This document shows, piece after piece, positions 48,892 to 61,477 of a stretch of 64,000 nt of DNA. The notes beneath the pieces were generated by a model, which was not told where the DNA came from, did not search any database, and saw only the letters and a list, made by a program, of their open reading frames with translations. The stretch covers positions 12,628,434 to 12,692,433 of the forward strand of contig NC_053123.1 of the NCBI RefSeq assembly GCF_010015445.1, written 5' to 3'. A program made the position numbers and the translations under genes. Source of the DNA: Perca fluviatilis. Its lineage: Eukaryota > Chordata > Actinopteri > Perciformes > Percidae. Each line of letters opens with the position of its first letter. Position 1 is the first letter of the stretch.

Positions 48892-49548
48892 ATACAGTAA
48901 TTTTGTGCTTTTTTTGTCCCCCATTTTTTATCTGGGCTTTTTACTGTTTTTTTTTTTACAGAATGCTCTTGTGTTTCATGGATATTTTGTTCACTGTAAG
49001 CATTACTGTAAAACTTTTTCTGTTCTATTACTGTATACGGTGTTTCTACTGTACTTCCTTTAGTAAACAGTAAGGAAAAAAAACTGATTTGCTTTTTACT
49101 GAAATCTGTTTGAATGTGAACATTATTGTACATGTGGACATACAGTTCCCAACCAAGAAATTTAGTGTAAAAGGTGGATTGCATGTTTTGCATGCAAATA
49201 CCTGAAACATAAGTCTATGCAGTTTTTATAATGTCAACAATAGCCAGTATTTTGAAACCTGGTGTACTTTGATTGACTGCATGTACCTTGTGAAGTGAAA
49301 ACAAGTGTTCTTTGACAGAATAATTTCATTTTGAGTCAGATTTCCAGTGTTTTGGTAAAGTCAGTGTGTTCAGAGAAACATGTGTTCTGTCTTGAAATGG
49401 AGAGTTAGTATATATTTAACAAAATGTGTTTTTGAGAAGAAAATTATCCATTTGGCCAATTGTGTTTTGTAGGTGTCAGTCTGTGTTAAGAGTTTAGAAA
49501 AAGTATCCGAAGTATGGGTAAGCGCTTGTTAGCGATTGAAAAAAACTG

Positions 49549-51778
49549 AGTAATTTACTAAAGGCCTAACAGTGCTAGAGCCAAAAAAGATTGTTATATA
49601 AATGTAATTTATGGTGCTGTTATGTTGATGCTTGACCCCTCCATTAATACAGGTGGGTGCCTCCCTTTGTCTGCAACAAGTGAAAAAAGATGTTAACATG
49701 TTGGTGGCACTATGATGATTCATCCTCTGCAGACCGTAATTGGCTGTGAACATTTTCATAGCAACCCATAAAATAGTTGTTGAGATACTTGTGGACCAAA
49801 ATGGCCATCAGACAGACCGATATCGATACTAATAACTTTACAGGCAAGCATGGCTAAAAACAATATTCTGCTATATAAAAAGCTCTACATTTTTCAGATT
49901 TTCCCTCAATCTTTGCTTTTCTCTGTTATAAAATGCTTAAGATTATCCAAATAATAGAACATGAAAGTGAAAATTATTCTTTTGACCTGCTTACCACATG
50001 TTTTTGAGAGTGAAAAATTATTTTGTATTAAGGGTTCTGTTTACAAGCCAAAAAGTCAAACACAACCACTGGATTAGATTGGCCTCATAAATCCATGCCA
50101 TGATAAATAACATGTTTGTTTACTCCCAAATTAAAGAGCTTTTCTGAAGCATAGAAAACACTTTTCATATTTTATAGAGACAAAGGCATATTTTGCTGAC
50201 AAATCAGCAAATTATTATTACTCTTGGGATCTGTATTATTCCATCTGTTAGCAAGTAATCTCAATAACATATAAAACAGCTTGCTTAACCTTTTCATACT
50301 TTCATTTTTCCTCTGGTAACAGTATCAGTGTAGAGGACACCTCTGGATGATAAGATTTTTTTTGAGAAATGGGTTATTCGCAGCAGGAGGATTCAATCAC
50401 AGGGTATGAATGGTTCAGTTAAACAACTTAACTTGAAAGGAACCAAGTATGTGCAAAAGCCGGATCATCTGTACATGTAGTGGTACTCAGTAGGCAGGCT
50501 CATTTTAAAGTTTGGGTGACATCTGAAATATATAATGGGCATGTGTGCAACTGGCTGGCTTTAAAAGCTGCTAATGGTTTTTAATATTTTTGGGCTCAGT
50601 AGTTTAAAACGAGTAAGTCATACTTCATTACAACTGTAGGGTGGGGGCTGTGTGTGAGTCTGTACTATTTGTGTGTGTCTGTGTTTCCCTCCCTACATAC
50701 CAAACCACAGTAGGATGTCGTTTTCACAAGTTTATTCCTCTATCCATCAAACACTCAACCCTCGCCTTTCTGTTTTTTGTCTGTCTCTTACTGTCTCTCT
50801 CTCAGTGGGATTCAGGGCCCTAAACTACATTCCCTATGGCCTATAACCTCTCAGGTCACATCCTCCCTGTCCCTGACCCTCAGAGTCAGAGCAGCCTTGG
50901 GAAAGTGCTGGCTGACTGATTTACCGATACACGGGATGGTAGAGCTCCAGAGAGGTCAGCAGGGGCTTGCATTGCTTCACTATCCCACGAAATAGGCCTG
51001 TACTCTGGGTTAGTGGTGATTTAGTGATAGGGTGTTCTGGATCTGAAGCGCAATGTCAGAGGACATGTGGGAGACATGTAGAAATTTGAGAAGTGTGTTG
51101 CAACTGAGCTATTTGTCTGTTTGCAGCTCCATCATCTTAGACAGGAAGGGGATGGGAGAGGAATGGCTTCTGGTTCAATTAGGAGACAGTTTCTGTGCAA
51201 TGAGCTTCACACTTCCAAGTTTCATTTTAGATATTGGAGCTGGTGGTTTGTAAGGGTTTACTGTTGTTTATTAGAAGATGCAATGCAAATGCAAAGTTAG
51301 CGCTGATCTAAGTAGCTTTCTTTAACTTTGAAGAACACCTGACATCTGGCTGTCTTGGAGTTTGGAGACTTGACATCAGGATATTTTTTTGTTCTCCGTG
51401 TTTGAGGAAAAAAAATCCTTTACCCCTTACAAGATAAAAGTTGTATTTTTTCAAATTTATATTCTAAAGGTTGAAACATAAGGAAGGAAGCCATAATGTT
51501 AACATGACACTTTGTTGGTCCCTGTAGAGACATTATCTCTCTTTTGCCCCGTTTTACAGATAGGCCATGGGTCAGGGTCAACTACAAAGCAGCACTGCTG
51601 GAGGTGGAAAATGTTCAGGTTCATCTCAGTTATGGTCAAGTTGTATATTTCAGACACCCATTTATTTGCCTAGACAGCAGTTTGTTGAGAAATATCAAAT
51701 AATTTCGATGTTGTAATGAGAATGCTGAGCATTCTATGTCCCATAACTTGGAAGAACTGTGTAAACCATACACCATAT
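49549..51778. other. gene-free stretch
   Basis: No gene or element recognised; only short open frames. Confidence 0.5.
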
Positions 51779-52411
51779 TACAGTTTTTCTTGATTGCTTT
51801 GACCTGCTTAAAGAAACTGGGATCACTCAGTTTTCATCATCACTGTCTCAGCAGAGCAGAAGACACCTTTTGCAAATGTGTTAACCTGTGTTTCTCATTG
51901 GATTGACACATTTTCCCCACCCTTTTGCAGAACAGTTAACACGGATGTCATTCAAGCAGTCCAAACTCCATTGTTTTAGCTATGGTAACCAAACGGAAAC
52001 CATCTGTTCCTAACTATTAGAAACTACAAGCACCTGTTTGACACTCCTTCACACAAATCTTCAATTAGCAGTCAGTCTGCAGGGTTAGACCATGTGGCCC
52101 CATCGTCAAGACACAAGAGATTGAGTATCAATATTGGCTATTTCTTATAGTAATAGATGTTTATACTTTACTGTAATAGATTTTATTTTTATTTTCTTAA
52201 TTTCTTATACTCTAATAGATTTCATTTTGGTTTATATGTATTTTGTGTAATATTTACTGTATTTCAGTTTTCAGCCACAGTTTGAAAATAAGAATCAATG
52301 GAATCAATAAAATTTGCATCAAAGCAATTCTGATTCTGGATCCAATTCTTTGCAAGCAGGCAAATTTGACAACAAATGGCGCTGGCATGAAAGCTATGTA
52401 CAGTAATAGGC

Positions 52412-52700
52412 TACAATAGAGATAGATAGATAAAGATACTTTATTTATCCCGAAGGAAATTAAGGTGTCCAATAGCTTATACACAACATACATCCACATA
52501 GGCACACAGACATATGACATATGACATCCAAGCACACATACTACATAAATACAAAGAAAGATATCAATAGTGTGTCCTTACAGTAAAGTTTGGTTGTAGC
52601 ATGTTTAAAGGAGCGGTGTCAAAAAAATGCAGAAAGGTGCAATGGTATCATAGTGCAAGATAGCGTCAGTGCAAATTCTATATCTATTCAACTACAACAT
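52412..52700 (-). mobile_element. 5'-truncated LINE 3' end (minus strand)
   Basis: The + strand starts with (agat)n and then actttatttatcccgaagg and aaattaaggtgtcc. This is the inverted form of the widespread fish LINE terminus. The right boundary is approximate; no reverse-transcriptase coding is left. Confidence 0.55.
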
Positions 52701-53060
52701 GAGACACAATATATCAAAAATAGAATAATCATTACTTAACTATACATAGACACTAGTAAAAGACTTAAAGTTGAAAACTATCCATACAGAACAAAAGGAC
52801 AGCATGGTGTATTGACCATGCATGCAAGCTAGCAAAACATGACAAGCAATGGTGTACTGATTTGCACTGAGTGCTGTATTTTGTATTTTTTTGTCCACTG
52901 TCTAATGGTTGATTGGAAGAGCTCATATACCTGTTTGCAAGTTGTGTTGTTTGATGGCAAAATTTGCTTTTGTTGCATATTTTAAGTGTTTTGGCATGGT
53001 TAGAGCCTTTTGCAAACAAAATGTGTCATTTTGACCATGAGTGCCACTGTTTCGGCCTGT

Positions 53061-54182
53061 GGGCCCTATTTTAACGATCTGAAACGCAAGTATGAAACGC
53101 CAAACGCAAGTAGCTTTGATGGCGGATCTCGGGCGCTGTTGCTATTATACCGGCGGGATAAATGACTCTTGCGCCCGACGCAAATCTTAAATGGGTTGGT
53201 CTGAAGTAGCTAGATGTGGTTTGGGCGTAACGTGCAATAAACCAATCAGAGCGCCATCGCACATTCCCTTTAAGAGCAGGCGCGCTTGTTCCATGGCGGA
53301 CTGCTATTATGACGGCGGATTTGCCTGGCGCACGCCAGCGGGAGCTGTCCGGGATGCGGCAAAGTAATAAATGCCCGTCTTGGCCGGGCGGCGATGTTGC
53401 TGCGGCCTCTCGGGCGTATCACCTCAAGTCTGGAGAGGATTGCTGCAGCCATGGAGCGTGGGCCTCCAAACGCACCACCTGCACCTGTTGTGCCCCTTCC
53501 TCCTCCCCCCACTCCATCTCCGTCCACCCGCTCCACCATGAGCGCATCGCGCATTAGGCTACTCCATATTCACCAGATTCCGCCGGAGTGTCCAATCCCA
53601 CCGTAGTTCAACATCACGTCTCCTTAAGTCCTCTAATATTTCCTCATTTATGTCATCAACACATCCATGATTCATGGAAATGTGTAAATCACAACAAGCC
53701 ACAAAGAATGCTGCGACTTTTTGAGGACTGTACTATAAAGTGCCTCCTGATCTATCCCATGAAGCGCATTTTCAGTAATTTTTTTCTTTGTAATTATGTA
53801 TGGTTTTCAAAAATGGGAACTGCTGTAGATGAGAGAAGTGTATGCGCGTTGTGCACACGCTACATTATGGCCAAGCATTCGTCCCTAAAATAGCATCTGA
53901 ATAACGCACTACTGACTTTAGACTAGCGCCACTGACTTTAGACCAGGTTTCTCCTGGTCAGTGGCGGAATTGTTTTCTGAAACTGCAGAATAGGACCACA
54001 TAACGTTTGCGCCGGAACACGCCTCCTCTTTTCGCTGAACCGCCCCCTGGAGCGCAAATACATTCCCTAATTTACCGACGTGCGTCTGTGGAGGGAAAAG
54101 TCCGCTGTGCGTCGGGTGCAAAATAGGAACGATACATGTGTCGGTGTACAAAGGCAATTGCGCTGAGTGCAAGATAGGGCCC
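53061..54182 (+). mobile_element. nested DNA transposon, superfamily unclear
   Basis: It starts GGGCCCTATTTTAACG and ends GCAAGATAGGGCCC, so the outer nine bases are inverted. TGT flanks both ends (53058-53060, 54183-54185). The 1122-base interior is GC-rich compared with the host element and has no recognisable transposase. The 3-base duplication suggests a Harbinger-like origin, but the motif is not the usual TWA. Confidence 0.65.
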
Positions 54183-54254
54183 TGTGTGTTAACTGTTTTG
54201 AAAAATGTGGAGTTTGAGTTGACTGCTGCGTCAAAGCAATCAAGAAAAACTGTA

Positions 54255-55075
54255 AATGCAAAGATCGCGTTGATAAATTTAACTGTAGAATAATATTAGA
54301 TGCATTGTTTTTTCAGAAAAAAAAATAGTGTTTACGTTTGGATTATGTGACCACTTTTATTTTGGTCTGACTTCATTTAACATTGCAAAAACATGGAGGG
54401 AGTTTTTTAAAAGCATACACTTTTTCTTATCTTGTTTTCTTTCCCTTTATTATTGACGTATGCTTAAATGTCAACTATACCCATACACAGAAGTATATGT
54501 ATTTCTTACTAATGTTGTGACAGGTTGGACTCATACACGGAGAAACGCTGTGGGCATTATAGTAATATACAAGAGAAGAGATAAAGGGAATTGTGGATTT
54601 AGATAAAACCCAATCTTCATGGATTAGCTTCACATCCTGCATTCCTCCTGTCCTGTACATTATCAGAGTGCAGGTTTTAACTGTGTGTTTGTTTATCTGG
54701 CAGAGGGGATTAAACACATTGTGTGACAGAACCATGTGTCCTCTCCATCACTTGCATCCTCTTAGACTTTCAAAGAACCAATTAGCATCATCCATCTGCC
54801 ATTATATTTTTAGATTAAAAGCACTGTACATCATGAAATTAGCATCTCACTCACTCATGCTGTTTAACTGCCTCGTGGAAACAGGAGTTGAAAATTGTAT
54901 GTATACATGTAATATTTACTGTATGCTCAATATTAAAAATATTTTTACTATCAGTATAATGATCATTGTGAAGAACTTGGCTGCATCTGCCTTCCACCCA
55001 ACTTCTATTCTTATCAATGCACAGTTACCCTGTTTACCTGGTTTAATGGCTAAAGTCAGCTATTCATCTAGACAC
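54255..55075. other. gene-free stretch; CNE-like segment 54590-54860
   Basis: No gene. 54590-54860 has even base composition and homeobox-site-like words (accaattagcatcatccatc), so it might be conserved regulatory DNA; untested. Confidence 0.4.
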
Positions 55076-55078
55076 ATA

Positions 55079-55537
55079 TGGCGTTTTTCCATTACATGGT
55101 ACCTGCTCAACTCTACTCTACTCGGCTCTATTGCAGATTTAGTACCGCCTCATGCCTGAGGCGAGCGTGGCTGGTCGTCATAGCGATGCCGCAGGAAACT
55201 GTCGTGACCTAACGCGGCACATACTTTTTAACTCTCGGCATGTGGCTGTTGCCACAGCCAGAAGACAAATTTTGTTTCAAAAGAAACACAGCTGGCTAAA
55301 CTATTTAAAAACGGCGGGTGTTTTCAGGACACCCCCGTCTGTCGCTGGCAATGATGACGCAGTGATTAGTGATGATTCTCTCTGACCAATCAGTAGTCTG
55401 CAGGTTTTCACGTCACCTTTTGGTATCGCCTCAGCTCGCTTGGTAGGTACCAGGGACCTTTTTACGTAATGGACAACCAAAAAAGACGAGTAGAGTCGAG
55501 GCGAGTCGAGCAGGTACCATGTAATGGAAAAACGCCA
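55079..55537 (+). mobile_element. MITE with long inverted ends
   Basis: The left end tggcgtttttccattacatg followed by gtacctgctcaactc is mirrored by the right end (gagtcgagcaggtaccatgt, then aatggaaaaacgcca). ATA flanks both sides (55076-55078, 55538-55540). Length is 459 bases. It has no transposase; the 77-codon open frame inside is not a known protein. Confidence 0.85.
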
Positions 55538-55676
55538 ATAGATAGTTATAATAAAAACATAAGTTTAACTTACTATGAGGTTTTATATATTACAAATACA
55601 CACTTTATTGTACATCATTTAACTGAATAATAGGTTTAGAACTCTCTGATCGTATTGGTACTTACAGTAAGTTAGC

Positions 55677-55677
<1 letters not shown>

Positions 55678-55714
<37 letters not shown>

Positions 55715-55744
55715 GGATTGATTTATTGATGGATTGATTGATTG
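55678..55744 (+). repeat. (TTGA)n microsatellite
   Basis: ttgattgatt array with gga and ttt interruptions toward its right end. Confidence 0.97.
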
Positions 55745-56863
55745 GCTTACAATTCCCTTTGAAACTCTCTACTAGTCAACCCAAATCCACACCATTATGC
55801 TGTGATGTGGATATTGTAATGTATGTACTATATGTATATATCCTAGTGTATTTCTACATGTACAATATGATGTGATTTCATTTGAGAAACCATACAAATA
55901 CTCACTTCAGATAAACAAACTGTATGTTTACGGCAACGTGGTAATATGAAAAACTCTTCAATTAATATTGACTACACTGTTAGCGTATTTAAACAGTGTA
56001 GTCATCATTAATGGACACAGAGCAAAGTCCATCAGTTATCCCGTAAAGCCTTGAAACACACAGTTCACAGTGAACTCATAAGAAATACATTTTCCCAACT
56101 ACTTCTGAATTTTACTGTATAATTTCACTGTCAACAAAGATGACTTGAAATGCTGTATAAAAAACCTTAATATAGCTCTTAGGCCTGCCATCAGTCTCTC
56201 CATCATGGTGGTCCTTCATTTATTGCCTATTTTAATCATGTGGCAGTCATTTATTCAGCCAGGGTAAGAATCACGCAGATTTGTCCCATAACAAACATGG
56301 GCCATTTCTGACATGTTTAGAAACAGTAAAATCACCTAATGACAGGTTGCACTAAACAGACAGATGGGTGCATGACATGTTTTCAGTTTTGTTCATGTTT
56401 AGGGCTTTACTCAAACAAACATCATCAATTTTATTCCACTGATGTTTAGCTTTTTCCATATGAGGGGAAAAGCTCACGCATCACATAAACACTCATACTA
56501 AGAGGTTCCTTTCAAAATGTGATCTACACTATTTACTTAAAATGACACACACGGCACTAAATGAAATATTGCACAAAATTAAGCAAACCATTTACTCATT
56601 CACCAACATTTACTGCCTTAAAGCAATATCAAGTCTTATCCCTTCTGATGATATGTTGTATTGTCTATCTAAAAGTTTGCAAATCTACCAGAAAAAGAGA
56701 CAATAAAGTGAGAGAAAAATCCATACTAATAGTAGTATAAACAAATACATATAAAAAATGGAAATGCTATATTAACTTCTGCATACTGTTTTTTTTCAGC
56801 CCTGAGTAGTATGTGGATCCTTTATGAAGGCTGAAAAAAAGTTTACAAACCCACTCACACACA

Positions 56864-56957
<94 letters not shown>

Positions 56958-57157
56958 ATCCCCAGTGAACATTACAACCTTGCATGCCAGTGGAACTGTT
57001 GGCAGCCTGAAGCAGATCCTAAATGTTAGTTTACTGTAACTTTAGCTCAGACTGGCAAGTGAATCATTTTGTATCACGCTCACTTAAGAAGTAGTGTAAA
57101 AAATCAATGCATTGATAATTGACAATCTTACGTAATATACTGTATGTGTTAATGTGT
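55745..57157. other. gene-free stretch
   Basis: Holds the CA microsatellite listed separately; the rest is AT-rich without features. Confidence 0.5.
56867..56956 (+). repeat. (CA)45 microsatellite
   Basis: Pure CA for 90 bases, the longest dinucleotide run in the window. Confidence 0.99.
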
Positions 57158-57159
57158 TA

Positions 57160-58321
57160 CAGTTTTTTTCGATTGCTAAACGACAGTGGGCACAACTGGA
57201 GTCACATGTGCAAAACTCAAACTACAGTCTGCACTACCTACAGTCACCTGAGCTAAACAGTTCACATCAGCTGCAAAACTCATTCAAAGCAACACAACTC
57301 TCAGCACACGTCTCAAACAGTATGCACAGGCCTCACTGAGATAACACACACTGTCACTCAGAACACACTGAGGGTAAAAACACTAGCATCAAACACCAAT
57401 ACAGAAATTACAAACTTTCTCATCTTTACAGTTTGAACGATTTGAGTGACTTGACACTACTCAACAGTTTATTTAAGGAAAAAATATAGATTGTATAGCA
57501 TACCAATTTTTACATAAGGTAAACAAGAAGGAATGAAAATCAGCAGTTTTCTTCAATAAAGTATTTTGTCTCTAGTAATTTATGGAATTACTGGGGAAAA
57601 AAACTAAAAGGTACATAACAGTACCAACGAATAGTGTGACTAATCCTGCCTCTCTCCAGCATCATGTGGCAAGTTTTCTTCATCACATTGGATGTCTGCA
57701 TCATCTCTAAATACAAATGAATGTGGTGTTTCTATTGCTTTCACCTCCATTACTTTCTGAAAAACAGTAAGAATGCAGTTTTACTATTGTAAAGATATTG
57801 TGTTTTTCACTTTCTTTTATAGCTGTGTATATAACCTCAGACATCTTACCTGGACATATTGGTATCTTTGCTCTTTTACCTGTTTCAGTACAGTGTATGA
57901 TTGTTTCATTCTTATTTGGTGTTTGTATACAAAAAAAGGCTTTCTGAGCTTTCTCTGTATAAATACCGTATATGTTCACTAACTAGTCTAAAACAAGACA
58001 CCTGCTTAGGCTTTCAGCTAAAATTGCAATCAGCAGTGTTTGATAGGCACCAGACTGAAATCTATTCTGTTTTGAATGTGTGGTTAACAGTTTTGACAGC
58101 AGCGTGTTAGCATTTGAACAAAGTGCTGTAAATCTACAGTGTTGTGCACGTTGTGGTTAAAGTCATGGGATAAGTGTGTAGAGTTTTGAAAACTGTGTTC
58201 AAGCAATGAAAAATGAGCTAGAGTTTGGTCCACATGAACTGCTGCTGTGATGACTGTAGTTAGCGTTTTGCACATGTGACTCCAGTTGTGCCCACTGTCG
58301 TTTAGCAATCGAAAAAAACTG
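57160..58321 (-). mobile_element. IS630/Tc1-like non-autonomous element, copy B
   Basis: Inverted ends CAGTTTTTTTCGATTGCTAA with continuing acgacagtgggcacaactgg are mirrored at 58270-58321. TA lies on both sides (57158-57159, 58322-58323). It is 1162 bases and closely similar to copy A (43813-44983), but turned round relative to it. Confidence 0.9.
57640..57930 (-). pseudogene. transposase exon remnants in copy B
   Basis: 57640-57756 (minus) is the same 38-codon terminal exon as in copy A, with acceptor ag at 57757-57758. By eye it differs at one silent position (cca for ccg, Pro). The preceding exon remnant near 57870-57925 has lost about 8 bases within the TVPFERN coding stretch. It is not a functional transposase. 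Confidence 0.75.
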
Positions 58322-58323
58322 TA

Positions 58324-59854
58324 AATACATGTTTTTGTTAATTTACTGTAACTCTAAAAGCGAGACAATATGAAAACAAATTCTATTACAAGTTGTTATC
58401 TAGTTTTTAGTTGTAACAGTTTTCAAGTTGTCATCTGACTGTTTGATATGGTCTTTGTTTGTATGTATGTGTTAGGAAAAGATTGCACGCACAACGTACA
58501 GTGCAAAATGTACAATGCAAACTTACCCTTCGCAATCTCCTTACACACTTTCCACCAAGCTCAATCCCCTGTTTCCCCACATGCACGGCAACTGCACATA
58601 CACAACTGCAGCCTTAAACATCAATAACGGATCAGCAAATCCCCTAAAAAAGTCCCGCAGGCCAGCTCTTCACACATTAGAGTAGCAAATATCATGCCAG
58701 CCGTATCAGCCACCACTGCCTGTAACAGCTTACATTAAGGAGCGCAACATAAACAGCTCTATGCATATACCAGACCTTCTGAAATGCAACAGTTGCTTTG
58801 ACCAATCTGTAATAAGCATACTCAGCCCTAAGGCACGCATTAAACATTAACACTGGGTCTATATAGGCCTGTAATCCAGCACTCCTTTTCTTCATGTGAG
58901 CCAACAGGCCTATTCTTCTAGCCCAAACAGAGAGTTAAGCAACAGCTTTCGTCTGAACAGAGAACATCGGCCACAGTTTGTGCCGCTTCAATGACAACAC
59001 ATGTGCATCTGGTCACTTTGAAAATGTTGTCTGCTACTTTAGCAATGTGGTTACTGTCGAGTGCACGTATTACACAAGGACCAACAAATGGCTACCTTTT
59101 GCGTAGTTTGATAAGGTGAAAGTTTAACAGTGAGCATGCTAATTGGCTACTATGTTGTGTTTGCAACATACTGAGATATATGGATGGACATATGGTGAAG
59201 TGGATCAGCCTGCAGGAGTGGTTGAGGAATATTTGTGGATGTTTTGACGTTTTTTTTCCCACTATTGTGATTATTTTTGCAAACTAAAATCTAAAGTTAA
59301 GACCCAAATACAGTATATGTCATACAAACAAACAAACAAGAAGCAATCTACTGTACCTCAATACTTTAATTGGTCATTTTTCATTTTTACTAATTTGACG
59401 TGGTTATATACAGGAGGAGGGGTGTAGTAGATGACATTTTTGAGTCATTAATCACATCATTTCCATTTCAATCCACTGTCTTTCAGTGATGTATTTGGAA
59501 ATGACTGGTTGGCAAGATCCTGTGACAAAACTCGTGGTGGTGCTGAGTGCTACTGAGATCATGGGATTCATTAGCTAACCGCACTTCCCCTCCCTTTTCA
59601 ACAGACAATGATTGCCATGTAACCTCTGCTGTGTAAGCTTCCTGGTAATGGGTGATGATTAGGCTATGCGTGTGTGTGAGAGTGTGTTTGAGTGCCTGTG
59701 TGTGTGTCGTTGAGTGTCGTTGAGTGTGGTGGTCGACACTGAGGATATGACTTTTATACTACAATTCTGCACTGGTGACAGATCCCGATATGGCATGGCA
59801 AAACATAAAGGCAGAGTTTCAGTGAACCTTTCACCAGAAACACACACTCTATGC

Positions 59855-59892
<38 letters not shown>

Positions 59893-60533
59893 GCCTGTTC
59901 CTGTTTAAAGCAAAGAATTAGGCTGACCCGCTCAGTGGTTTGCAGTTCAACTCTGGTATTAATTGAAAACTGGATAATCTGCTTTATCAGGAGCAGATTG
60001 CAGAGTTCATGTGATTTAAACTTTCTTTTATACGCTTCCAAATCTTTATATAAGTCTGCAAAAAGAAGGATGTTGTTACGATATTTGAGACTGCTACCAC
60101 AGTTACAGTTCATTTTCAGTTTTTTTAACTTTAAATTAAGGTGTTGAGTATGTAGTTCTCATTATAACATGTAGCATGAAGTTGTTTTACTGCCACATCA
60201 TATTTTTTACATGAAAGGGTGGAAGATTGGGTCAAGCCTTTGACTTTGACACTAAAGGCCGTGGTTCACATCTAGTCTAACACAAAAAGGCAACATTGGT
60301 TAACCATGACAAAAAGGCAAACTATTTTGTTGGTTAGATATACATTAGTATAATATCATTCACTCTCCTCCACCTGCCTCCCCTTCCCTCTATGCCAATT
60401 CGTCTTTAAGGGCAATTTGTTTGAATATGTTGGAAGGCTTGCAAAATGGTCCCATCGAGTACTGCAGTATCTATCTTTTGTAATCAGAATTCTATTAAAA
60501 TATCACATTATGCGTTCAATTTAATGCTTGTGT
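58324..60533. other. gene-free stretch; (CA)n at 59858-59891
   Basis: One CA array; otherwise no gene, RNA or transposon boundary recognised. Confidence 0.5.
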
Positions 60534-60541
60534 ATAACAAC

Positions 60542-61045
60542 TAGGGTTGGGTTTGGTTTTTTACGATTCCGATGCCGAACCGGTACTTTTAAAACGATTC
60601 CAATTCCTAACCGATTCCTAAACCGATTCTTGAAAAACTGAAAAATGACATAAAAGAAAGGCTTTTTTATGGAGTTTTTTTTAAAATTGAAAATTATTTA
60701 AATTGAACAATATATTAACGTTTTAAAGTACTTAAATATATAATAAGTAAACCTAAGTCACCTAACATGTAACTACAATAATTTAATAAATAACTGTTAC
60801 ACTATTAACAAGTAACAACAAAATAAATGATGTTGAGTTGGTATGCCAACCAGCTTCAAACTTTAGCAGTTCTTTTGCAGAAAAATGAACATATTTGCCG
60901 TCTCTGGCAAGATAGGACACCTCTCCTGACTTATGACATGTCCTGCACAGGAGAAAACTCCCTCAGACGGTGTCCAAGAGGTCTGTACACACAGGTATGA
61001 GTTTGAAAGGGCAGACAATTTGGGGAGGCTGTCCTGCCAACCCTA
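60542..61045 (+). mobile_element. hAT-type MITE with perfect 8-bp TSD
   Basis: Ends TAGGGTTGG (left) and CCAACCCTA (right) are inverted. The 8-base duplication ATAACAAC is perfect (60534-60541 and 61046-61053). The 504-base interior begins with ccgattcc-type repeats (gaaccggtac, aaccgattcc) found in fish hAT ends, and has no transposase reading frame. Confidence 0.9.
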
Positions 61046-61274
61046 ATAACAACATCACTTCAAGTACTTACACTGTTACTCCCCCAGGCCAGTGTCAAAC
61101 ATGAGACAGCCAATTTTTTCAACATACTTTACTATGACTTATTTCAATAAACTATAAATGATTTTTTTTTAACATACTATACTTTGACTTTTTTGATATA
61201 ACAAACTATGACTTTTTAAATGGCTTTTTTTGAACAACTATGCTATGACTGTTTTCAAAATATTTTTTTTTTAG

Positions 61275-61366
61275 TGGCACAGTGGCTCAGTTGTTAGCAC
61301 TGCCCCTAGCACCATCAATTAGACAATGCACACTCTGACCCAGGTTCAATTCCCAGTCTGGGCTGG
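61275..61366 (+). repeat. tRNA-like module 1
   Basis: agtggctcagttgttagcac (A-box-like) and ggttcaattcc (61343-61353, B-box-like) with a cccagtctgggc hairpin-like end. It resembles a tRNA-derived repeat head, not a foldable tRNA gene. Confidence 0.5.
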
Positions 61367-61477
61367 CCTCTTTTTTTTTGACATACACTTTGACTTTTTT
61401 TCTTCATACCATACTATGTGTTTTTAATGTTTTTTTTCCCAACATATTATGCCATGACTGTTTTCAATGTTTATTTT

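Larger units (their letters stand above)
46718..49548 (+). mobile_element. IS630/Tc1-like DNA transposon with broken transposase
   Basis: The ends are inverted repeats: CAGTTTTTTTCAGTCGCTAA at 46718 and, read inward from the right, CAGTTTTTTTCAATCGCTAA ending at 49548. Both continue with caagc. TA precedes the left end; the right flank reads AG, so the TA duplication is lost or altered on that side. The 2831-base interior carries an interrupted transposase gene on the + strand. Confidence 0.87.
51781..54252 (+). mobile_element. IS630/Tc1-like element hosting nested insertions
   Basis: Perfect inverted ends of at least 23 bases (CAGTTTTTCTTGATTGCTTT then gac) sit inside a TA duplication (51779-51780, 54253-54254). 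The interior has no visible transposase of its own. It carries a LINE fragment (52412 on) and a second DNA element (53061-54182). The ends share the CAGTTTTT start with the elements at 43813, 46718 and 57160 but then diverge, so it is a separate subfamily. Confidence 0.85.

Noticed and set aside
55152..55385. 77-codon + frame
   Set aside because: It lies wholly inside a MITE and has no protein similarity.
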